A DNA stretch of 12,973 bases from Bacteroidales bacterium (GTDB taxonomy: Bacteria; Bacteroidota; Bacteroidia; Bacteroidales; UBA7960): assembly GCA_007131125.1 (NCBI GenBank), contig SLRE01000145.1:1-12973 (forward strand), read 5' to 3'. Below, piece by piece: positions 6,861 through 11,981 of this stretch (within the stretch, counting starts at the first letter, position 1; each line of letters starts with the position of its first letter). The notes under the pieces are model-generated. The model was not told the DNA's origin and did no database searches. It worked only from the letters and a program-made list of their open reading frames with translations. The translations under genes were made by a program, and so were the position numbers.

Positions 6861-7775
6861 TTATTTTCTTGGTCTTTTGCCGGCAGGTCTTTTACCCGGG
6901 GCGGGCTTGGAAGGAGAATCGGAATCGCCTTCTTCATCACCAATCCTGACTCTTTTGGCCCCTTTCACTTTTCTTACCTTCTCCTGGTCTTCTTCCTCTT
7001 CCACTCCTTCCAGGGATTTGGCTTTTTTGGCTTCCTGCTCTTCTCTTTCCCTCTCTTCCTCTTCTTCAACGGCTTTGTCTTTTTCCATCTTCCTTTCGGC
7101 AAGTCCTTCCTGAATGGCTTCAACCATAAGTTTCACAATCATGTGAATGGACTTGGAAGCGTCGTCGTTGGCCGGGATTGGGAAATCCACATCCTGAGGG
7201 TTGGCATTGGTGTCAACAATGGCAAAAGTGGGAATGTTGAGCTTTTTAGCTTCTGCAACGGCAATGTGCTCTTTGCAGATGTCAACGATAAAAATGGCAG
7301 CAGGCAACCTGTTAAGGTCGGAAATGCTTCCAAGTTGTCTTTCCAGCTTAGCCCTTTCACGCAAAATATGAAGGCGCTCCCTTTTTGACATGTTGTCGAA
7401 AGTGCCGTCGGTGGCCATTTTATCAATGGCGCTCATTTTTTTAACGGCTTTTCTGATGGTGGCAAAATTGGTGAGCATTCCACCGGGCCATCTTTCGGTA
7501 ACGTAAGGCATGTTGATCTGTTTTACCAGATCGGCCACGGTGTCTTTTGCCTGCTTTTTGGTTGCCACAAACAGGATCTTTTTTCCTGAGCGGGCAATCT
7601 GCTTCAGGGCATTGGCAGCTTCATCAACCTTGGCAATGGTTTTGTTCAGGTCAATAATATGTATGCCATTTCGCTCCATGAAAATGTAAGGAGCCATGTT
7701 GGGGTTCCATTTTCTTTTCAGATGGCCGAAATGAACACCGGCGTCTAATAGTTCATTATAATTGGTTCTTGCCAT
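6861..7775 (-). CDS. rpsB: 30S ribosomal protein S2 with long charged C-terminal tail
   Basis: S2 binds the body-head junction of the 30S subunit near S1. The conserved core occupies about residues 1-227: LLDAGVHFGHLKRKWNPNM (9-27), IDLNKTI (41-47), RWPGGMLTNFATIRKAVKKM (95-114) and AIVDTNANPQDVDFPIPAND (185-204). At 304 residues it is clearly longer than the about 240 of E. coli. The extra tail (about 229-304) has an acidic, helix-prone part (EEEEEREREEQEAKKAK, then EGVEEEEDQEK) and a basic end (APGKRPAGKRPRK). Longer S2 tails are known in Bacteroidota; this one is highly charged. The ATG at 7775 gives the expected start. It lies 31 bp after rpsI and 28 bp before tsf on one likely transcript. 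Confidence 0.97.
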   Translation of the reverse strand: MARTNYNELLDAGVHFGHLKRKWNPNMAPYIFMERNGIHIIDLNKTIAKVDEAANALKQIARSGKKILFVATKKQAKDTVADLVKQINMPYVTERWPGGMLTNFATIRKAVKKMSAIDKMATDGTFDNMSKRERLHILRERAKLERQLGSISDLNRLPAAIFIVDICKEHIAVAEAKKLNIPTFAIVDTNANPQDVDFPIPANDDASKSIHMIVKLMVEAIQEGLAERKMEKDKAVEEEEEREREEQEAKKAKSLEGVEEEEDQEKVRKVKGAKRVRIGDEEGDSDSPSKPAPGKRPAGKRPRK

Positions 7776-7806
7776 GATGTAAGATAAAGTTTTGCAAAAA
7801 ATAAAT

Positions 7807-8193
7807 TTAGCGTTTGCTGAACTGGAATTTCTTCCTCGCTTTTCTTTGGCCAGGCTTCTTTCTTTCCACCATTCGCGGGTCTCTTCTCATGAGGCCTTTT
7901 TCTTTGAGCGGGGGCCTGAATTCAGCATTGATTTCTACCAGGGCTTTGGAAATGCCCAGCCGCAAGGCTTCGGCCTGCCCCTTGATACCACCACCCCTGA
8001 GGTTGACCTGTACATCATATTTGCCTTCGGTCTGGGTAATCTCGAAAGGCTGATTGACCACATACCTGAGGGTACCGGTGGGAAAATATTCTTTGTAATC
8101 TTTTTTGTTAATGGTTATCTGGCCGTTGCCGGGCTTGAGATAAACTCTGGCAACAGCGGTTTTCCTTCTTCCTGAGGTGTTGATTACTTCCAT
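7807..8193 (-). CDS. rpsI: 30S ribosomal protein S9
   Basis: S9 sits in the 30S head; its C-terminal tail reaches the P-site tRNA. The 128-residue protein starts MEVINTSGRRKTAVARVYLK and carries GNGQITINKKDYKEYFP, GGGIKGQAEALRLGISKAL and DPRMVERKKPGQRKARKKFQ, ending with the canonical SKR. The start is 2 bp after the rplM stop, so the two genes are probably translationally coupled, as is usual for the rplM-rpsI pair. Confidence 0.98.
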   Translation of the reverse strand: MEVINTSGRRKTAVARVYLKPGNGQITINKKDYKEYFPTGTLRYVVNQPFEITQTEGKYDVQVNLRGGGIKGQAEALRLGISKALVEINAEFRPPLKEKGLMRRDPRMVERKKPGQRKARKKFQFSKR

Positions 8194-8195
8194 GT

Positions 8196-8651
8196 TTATT
8201 TGATTGAATTGAGGTTGATTTTCTGTGGTTGCTGTGCCTGGTGCGGATGTTCATTTCCGGCATAAACAAAAAGGTTGCGGAACAGATTACTGCCCAGCCT
8301 GTTTTTGGGCAACATGCCTTTAACGGCCTTTTCAACCATGGCGGTAGGTTTTTTTGTCATTAACAGTTTGGCATTGATAAACCTTTGTCCTCCCGGATAT
8401 CCGGTATGTCTCACATACTCTTTCTGGTCCCACTTCTTGCCCGACAGGTTGATTTTGTCGGCATTGATGATCACCACATTGTCGCCGCAATCCACATGAG
8501 GGGTAAAGTTTGCTTTGTGCTTTCCACGAAGCATCTTTGCCACCTTTGAAGCCATTCGGCCAAGGGTCTGGTTTTCGGCATCTACAAGCACCCACTCCTT
8601 ATTTGCAGTGTCCTTGTTGGCTGATACGGTTTTGTAACTTATCGTGTTCAT
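8196..8651 (-). CDS. rplM: 50S ribosomal protein L13
   Basis: L13 is an early-assembling 23S rRNA-binding protein. It has 151 residues, with WVLVDAENQTLGRMASKVAK (20-39), LRGKHKANFTPHVDCGDNVV, KWDQKEYVRHTGYPGG and AVKGMLPKNRLG, all family hallmarks. The C-terminus (HPHQAQQPQKINLNSIK) is a little longer than in E. coli and gives the usual close junction with rpsI. It is the first gene of the rplM-rpsI-rpsB-tsf unit, transcribed from the divergent region upstream, where promoter boxes and a structured leader candidate are seen. L13 is a known autogenous regulator in some bacteria; whether it is here is unknown. Confidence 0.98.
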   Translation of the reverse strand: MNTISYKTVSANKDTANKEWVLVDAENQTLGRMASKVAKMLRGKHKANFTPHVDCGDNVVIINADKINLSGKKWDQKEYVRHTGYPGGQRFINAKLLMTKKPTAMVEKAVKGMLPKNRLGSNLFRNLFVYAGNEHPHQAQQPQKINLNSIK

Positions 8652-8682
8652 TCTGTTGCTAATTTGCTGTACCTGATTTTTT

Positions 8683-8713
8683 TAAAACACAAACCCCCTT
8701 GTTTTAGAGGGGT
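8683..8713 (-). promoter_or_regulatory. possible pseudoknot in the rplM leader RNA
   Basis: In minus-strand RNA sense, ACCCC (8709-8713) can pair with GGGGU (8693-8697), and UAAAACA (8700-8706) can pair with UGUUUUA (8683-8689). The arms interleave, giving an H-type pseudoknot or two mutually exclusive hairpins. It lies about 30 nt before the rplM ATG. With the proximal promoter the transcript may start inside the first arm, which weakens the case; with the distal promoter the whole element is transcribed. Confidence 0.3.
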
Positions 8714-8714
8714 G

Positions 8715-8745
8715 CAAAACTAAAATTTATTTTCGGATCCGGCAA
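8715..8745 (-). promoter_or_regulatory. proximal rplM promoter
   Basis: On the minus strand TTG (8743-8745) and TAGTTTTG (8715-8722) are separated by exactly 20 bp. The -7 box matches TAnnTTTG perfectly and the spacing is ideal for Bacteroidota. The start point would fall about 60 bp before the rplM ATG. It is the best promoter match in the window. Confidence 0.65.
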
Positions 8746-8750
8746 GTTTA

Positions 8751-8771
8751 TTAACAACAAATTGTTGATAA
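8751..8771 (+). promoter_or_regulatory. dyad-symmetric operator-like site upstream of rplM
   Basis: Left half TTAaCAACAA and right half TTGTTGaTAA are perfectly complementary at nine of ten positions around a central A at 8761. The 21-bp site lies just upstream of the proximal rplM -33 element and downstream of the distal -7 box, as expected for a repressor or activator site. No regulator can be named. In A/T-rich DNA a chance palindrome is possible. Confidence 0.4.
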
Positions 8772-8820
8772 ATTTTCCGGATTTTATGTTGGATAATAAA
8801 ACGGGCTAAATTTCAGGCTG

Positions 8821-8846
8821 CAAAGATAAGCATAAAATTATTTCAA
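8821..8846 (-). promoter_or_regulatory. distal rplM promoter candidate
   Basis: The minus strand carries TATCTTTG (8821-8828), a perfect TAnnTTTG match. A TTTTG upstream (its TTG at 8844-8846) is only 15 bp away, shorter than the usual 17-23. A start here would give a leader of about 165 nt including the operator-like and pseudoknot elements. Confidence 0.4.
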
Positions 8847-8938
8847 AAGGCATTGTTTTAGAAAAAAATACCCCCATTACGGGGAGTTTGGAAAAAGACA
8901 GAAAGTCTCATGGAAAAGTCTTCTCTTTTTTCCTGATC

Positions 8939-8977
8939 TGCCTTTCGGGACGCTTGCTTCCCGGGCAATTGTTTTTT
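8939..8977 (+). terminator. orphan intrinsic terminator on the plus strand
   Basis: TGCC (8939-8942), a TTT bulge and CGGGA (8946-8950) pair with TCCCG (8959-8963) and GGCA (8964-8967) across an 8-nt loop. The 9-bp stem runs into AATTG and six T (8972-8977). No gene lies upstream on this strand, since rplM is divergent, so it would end an unannotated transcript or attenuate the lnb leader. On the other strand it has no T-tract. Confidence 0.5.
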
Positions 8978-9040
8978 CTCCCTGGGCATAAGGCCCCGAA
9001 ATTTTCCATTTTATTAACATCGGGGTTAATCCGAAAAAAT

Positions 9041-9048
9041 TAAATTTG
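9041..9048 (+). promoter_or_regulatory. putative -7 box of lnb promoter
   Basis: TAAATTTG matches TAnnTTTG perfectly, 53 bp before the lnb ATG. No convincing TTG exists at the -33 distance. An 8-bp inverted repeat, GGGGTTAA (9022-9029) and TTAACCCC (9080-9087), flanks it. Confidence 0.4.
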
Positions 9049-9101
9049 TGTTTGTTTTTTTCCGTGACTTAAATTTTGGTTAACCCCTAAAAACTGTCCG
9101 A

Positions 9102-10292
9102 ATGATCTCAAGATTGCTTTTCTGGATTTTGGCTTTATGGCTTGCTATCTTTTTAAATATAAACGCATCGGCACAGGACCGTTTGTCGGCCTCCGCCCGA
9201 ATTTCGCTGCTTACCGCCAGTCCGGGTGAAGAGCTTTATTCTGTGTTTGGTCATAGTGCACTGAGGGTGGTGGACCCTGAAACCGGCCTTGATGAAGTTT
9301 ATAATTATGGAACCTTCGATTTTGACACCCCGAACTTTTACCTGAAATTTACCAGGGGGCAGCTGCTTTATAAGCTTTCGGTTACTTCATTTGAGTACTT
9401 TCTGATGGAATACCGCTATGAAGGCCGTGCCGTTTACGAGCAGATTCTGTCGTTAACCCAGGAAGAAAAAAACAGGATTTACGATTTCCTGCTGATAAAC
9501 CGGCTGCCCGAAAACCAGTATTACCTTTACGACTTTTTTTACGACAACTGTGCCACCCGTATCCGGGATATTGTTGATGATCATTTGGACCTTGACTGGG
9601 GACCGGACCCCCATCCCGGTCCTGCACGCAGCTTCAGGGATATGATTCATCCTTATGTAGCCAACATCCCATGGATCAAATTTGGCATTGATCTGGCCCT
9701 TGGAATTCCTTCCGACACAAAGGCCACACCCTGGCATTATATGTTTTTGCCCGATGAAATGTATGTGGCTTTTTCCCAGGCACAGCATGCCGACGGAAGG
9801 CCTTTGGTGAGAGGACGAACCCTGGTGCTGGAAGAAACACTGGTGCGGACTCCTCCTCCGGCCCTTACCCCTTCGCTGGTTCTGTGGGTTTTGTTTTTTG
9901 CAGGAATGCTTTCCTTTGCAAAGCCCAACCTCTCCATTTGGTTCGACCGCTTTTTCTTTAGCATTTTAGGACTGCTGGGGCTGGTCATCGCTTTTTTATG
10001 GTTTCTTTCCGACCATGCTGCAACCAACCTTAACCTGAACCTGCTCTGGACACTGCCCACCCATTTGATTTTTATTTTTAAAGCTGGTGCCCTGAAAACA
10101 GAAGGATTTACAAGGATTTATTTCCGGGTGGTGTTTTTCCTGAATCTTGCTTTTGTAACCGGATGGATTTTCATTCCCCAGGAGCTTCATGCGGCTTTTT
10201 TCCCGCTTATCCTGCTGGCCATGATCAAGGCCTTCTCCTATGGGTTTGGGCCTGTTTCAATACATTTCCCTTTCCTGAAAAAAGCAGATTGA
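9102..10292 (+). CDS. lnb: Lnb-type (DUF4105) envelope protein, probable lipoprotein N-acyltransferase
   Basis: A 396-residue membrane protein of the Lnb/DUF4105 family. Residues 1-24 form a signal peptide or first membrane anchor (MISRLLFWILALWLAIF, then NASAQD). The periplasmic domain (about 25-250) carries SVFGHSALRV with His51, YNYGTFDF (68-74) and FFYDNCATRIRD with Cys150, an NlpC/P60-like His/Cys pair. Five hydrophobic helices follow at about 257-273, 283-302, 312-328, 339-357 and 363-380. A Bacteroides member of this family has been described as the N-acyltransferase that completes triacylation of lipoproteins, in place of Lnt; the function here is inferred from that. The ATG at 9102 is right for the signal sequence. 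It is followed after 49 bp by an MhqD-like gene on the same strand, possibly under separate control. Confidence 0.85.
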   Translation: MISRLLFWILALWLAIFLNINASAQDRLSASARISLLTASPGEELYSVFGHSALRVVDPETGLDEVYNYGTFDFDTPNFYLKFTRGQLLYKLSVTSFEYFLMEYRYEGRAVYEQILSLTQEEKNRIYDFLLINRLPENQYYLYDFFYDNCATRIRDIVDDHLDLDWGPDPHPGPARSFRDMIHPYVANIPWIKFGIDLALGIPSDTKATPWHYMFLPDEMYVAFSQAQHADGRPLVRGRTLVLEETLVRTPPPALTPSLVLWVLFFAGMLSFAKPNLSIWFDRFFFSILGLLGLVIAFLWFLSDHAATNLNLNLLWTLPTHLIFIFKAGALKTEGFTRIYFRVVFFLNLAFVTGWIFIPQELHAAFFPLILLAMIKAFSYGFGPVSIHFPFLKKAD

Positions 10293-10307
10293 ACTTTAAA
10301 AAACTTC

Positions 10308-10340
10308 GTTGGTTTAATTTTTAGTATTTAAAAAACCAAC
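10308..10340 (+). promoter_or_regulatory. inverted repeat before the mhqD-like gene
   Basis: GTTGGTTT (10308-10315) and AAACCAAC (10333-10340) are a perfect 8-bp inverted repeat with a 17-bp A/T-rich centre, ending one base before the GTG start. A loose -7-like TAATTTTT (10314-10321) overlaps the left arm. It could be an operator or an RNA hairpin hiding the start codon. It does not look like the Bacillus MhqR site. Confidence 0.4.
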
Positions 10341-10341
10341 A

Positions 10342-10974
10342 GTGACCGAAGTTTTGTTTCAACATCGTTTCCAGGCTTCCCGTGCAGGAGTATCGGAGGT
10401 GCCTACCCTGCTTTTGCTTCATGGTACAGGAGGCAATGAAGACGATATGATGTTTCTGCGGGATTATTTTGGAGAAAACTATAATTATCTGAGCCCCAGG
10501 GGTCAGGTACTCGAAAACGGAATGCCAAGGTTTTTCAGAAGACTTCGGGAAGGGGTTTTTGATCAGGAAGACCTTAAATTTCGTACTGCCCAGTTAAGGG
10601 AGTTTGTTTTAAACACCGCTTCGATCTATGGGTTCGACAAAAAGAAAATCGTTGCAGTGGGTTATTCCAATGGAGCCAATATTGCCGGCAGCTTTTTATT
10701 GTCGGGTTTTTTAGAGATTACCCATGCTGTGCTGATGCATCCCATGCTGCCATTTCAACCCAGGCCCCGTCCGGTTTTGCACGGGAAAAAGGTTTTGATC
10801 ACCGCCGGCGAAAACGACCCCATTATCCCTGTTGAAAACACCAGGGCCCTTGAAAACCTCCTTAAAGAAAGCGGTGCAGAAACCACTATGTTCTGGCATC
10901 AGTCGGGACATTCCCTTACACAGGAGGAAGTGGAAAAAGCAGCTTCTTTTGTACATGCACTTGAATTTAAATAA
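10342..10974 (+). CDS. MhqD-type alpha/beta hydrolase (phospholipase/carboxylesterase family)
   Basis: A cytosolic alpha/beta hydrolase of 210 residues. The oxyanion loop LLLHGTGGNEDD is at 24-35, the nucleophile Ser109 lies in GYSNG (107-111), the acid Asp159 in AGENDPIIPV, and His190 in QSGHSL. This is the full catalytic triad and the usual length for the family. In Bacillus, relatives (MhqD) are encoded beside ring-cleaving dioxygenases and induced by quinones and catechols under MhqR; the same pairing occurs here, the dioxygenase starting 14 bp downstream. The true substrate is unknown. Start: GTG at 10342; an in-frame TAA at 10315-10317 and the lack of any nearby upstream ATG support it. 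No MarR-family regulator is visible in the window. Confidence 0.85.
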   Translation: MTEVLFQHRFQASRAGVSEVPTLLLLHGTGGNEDDMMFLRDYFGENYNYLSPRGQVLENGMPRFFRRLREGVFDQEDLKFRTAQLREFVLNTASIYGFDKKKIVAVGYSNGANIAGSFLLSGFLEITHAVLMHPMLPFQPRPRPVLHGKKVLITAGENDPIIPVENTRALENLLKESGAETTMFWHQSGHSLTQEEVEKAASFVHALEFK

Positions 10975-10988
10975 AATATAATCAACCT

Positions 10989-11912
10989 ATGATACAAGGA
11001 ATTCATCATATCACGGCCATTTCCGGGAATATCAGTAAAAACATACGTTTTTACACCGAAATTCTTGGCCTAAGGGTTATCAAAAAAACAGTGAACTACG
11101 ACAGTCCCGATACCTGGCATCTTTATTTCGGCAGTTCAGCCCAGAGGCCGGGCACTACCATTACCTTTTTCCCTTTCCCGGGGTTTTCCCGCGGAAAAAG
11201 CGGCAATGGGTCGGTTAAGGTCACGGCTTTTTCTGTTGGATCCGGGTCCATGGGTTTTTGGATGAAACGCCTGAGGGAATACCAGGTATCCTATAGGGGA
11301 CCTTCCCGGAGGTTTGATGAAGAATATATTGCGTTTGAGGATTTTGACGGACTGGAGCTGGAGTTGGTGGCCAACGATAAGGACCTGAGAAGCGGGCATG
11401 CAACTCCCGGGATCAGTGAAGAAAATGCCATCAAAGGGTTTCATCACGCAGAACTGTCTTACTCTTCTGTTGAAAAAACCGCGGCATTGTTTACCGGAGT
11501 GCTTTTTCATGAACGCCTGCAGGAAGAAAGCGAAAGGCTGCGCTTGTTTTCTCACGACACCCTGCCCGGCAATTTTATTGATATTGTTGGCAGGCCCTCC
11601 CTTCCGGCCCAGCAGCAGGGAGCAGGAACCGTCCACCATCTGGCTCTGAACACCCCTGATGAGGATCGCCAGCAAAGCCTTGCAGAAAAACTTTCCAAAA
11701 CCGGGATTTTTACTTCCGAAGTAAAAGACCGTCAGTATTTTAAATCCGTATATTTCAGGGAGCCTGGGGGAACCCTGCTGGAAATAGCTACCGAGGGACC
11801 TGGCTTCCTTGTTGATGAAACAACCGAAACCCTTGGGCGACACCTGAAACTACCACCCTGGATGGAAAGCCGGAGGGAAGAAATTGAAAACCTTTTGCCT
11901 GCCATTGATTGA
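10989..11912 (+). CDS. MhqO-type ring-cleaving dioxygenase (VOC/glyoxalase fold)
   Basis: A 307-residue protein built of two vicinal-oxygen-chelate modules, about 1-130 and 148-270. The N-terminal module starts GIHHITAISGN with IRFYTEILGLRV; the second starts KGFHHAELSYS. Candidate metal ligands are His152/153, His216/217 (in VHHLALN) and Glu265 (in GTLLEIATEGPG). The length and motif order match the MhqO/MhqA proteins annotated as ring-cleaving dioxygenases, thought to open catechol- or hydroquinone-type rings. The ATG at 10989 is 14 bp after the MhqD-like stop, so the pair is almost certainly cotranscribed. A strong terminator follows within 10 bp. The family is secure; the physiological substrate is inferred. 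Confidence 0.88.
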   Translation: MIQGIHHITAISGNISKNIRFYTEILGLRVIKKTVNYDSPDTWHLYFGSSAQRPGTTITFFPFPGFSRGKSGNGSVKVTAFSVGSGSMGFWMKRLREYQVSYRGPSRRFDEEYIAFEDFDGLELELVANDKDLRSGHATPGISEENAIKGFHHAELSYSSVEKTAALFTGVLFHERLQEESERLRLFSHDTLPGNFIDIVGRPSLPAQQQGAGTVHHLALNTPDEDRQQSLAEKLSKTGIFTSEVKDRQYFKSVYFREPGGTLLEIATEGPGFLVDETTETLGRHLKLPPWMESRREEIENLLPAID

Positions 11913-11921
11913 TAAAAAGCC

Positions 11922-11955
11922 AAAAGCCGCCCCTCAGAAAAGAAGGGCGGCTTTT
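11922..11955. terminator. bidirectional intrinsic terminator
   Basis: AAAAGCCGCCC (11922-11932) and GGGCGGCTTTT (11945-11955) form a perfect 11-bp stem with a 12-nt loop. On the plus strand TTTTGTTTGTG follows the G/C core; on the minus strand TTTTGGCTTTTTATC does. It separates the convergent dioxygenase and adhesin genes and should serve both. Confidence 0.9.
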
Positions 11956-11981
11956 GTTTGTGTTACTGATCAGTTTGCTGC

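Larger units (their letters stand above)
8652..9101. other. 450-bp divergent regulatory region between rplM and lnb
   Basis: No protein gene of normal size is visible. On the rplM side it holds two promoter candidates, a dyad and a possible structured leader. On the lnb side it holds an 8-codon reading frame (8910-8936), an orphan terminator-like hairpin (8939-8977), inverted repeats and a -7 box (9041-9048). The length and the amount of structure are unusual for a gap in this gene-dense window. Confidence 0.6.

Noticed and set aside
7776..7806. A separate promoter for rpsB in the rpsI-rpsB gap (TATTTTTTG on the minus strand).
   Set aside because: It is one base too long for TAnnTTTG, has no -33 partner, and the gap is only 31 bp; simple cotranscription fits better.
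8863..8884. Minus-strand hairpin CCCC-GTAAT-GGGG followed by a T-rich tract, as a terminator.
   Set aside because: The stem is only 4 bp and no minus-strand gene lies upstream of it; weak, although a short antisense transcript cannot be excluded.
11136..11843. A 235-codon open frame on the minus strand opposite the dioxygenase gene.
   Set aside because: It has no recognisable domain and the plus-strand gene has clear family motifs; it is an antisense shadow.
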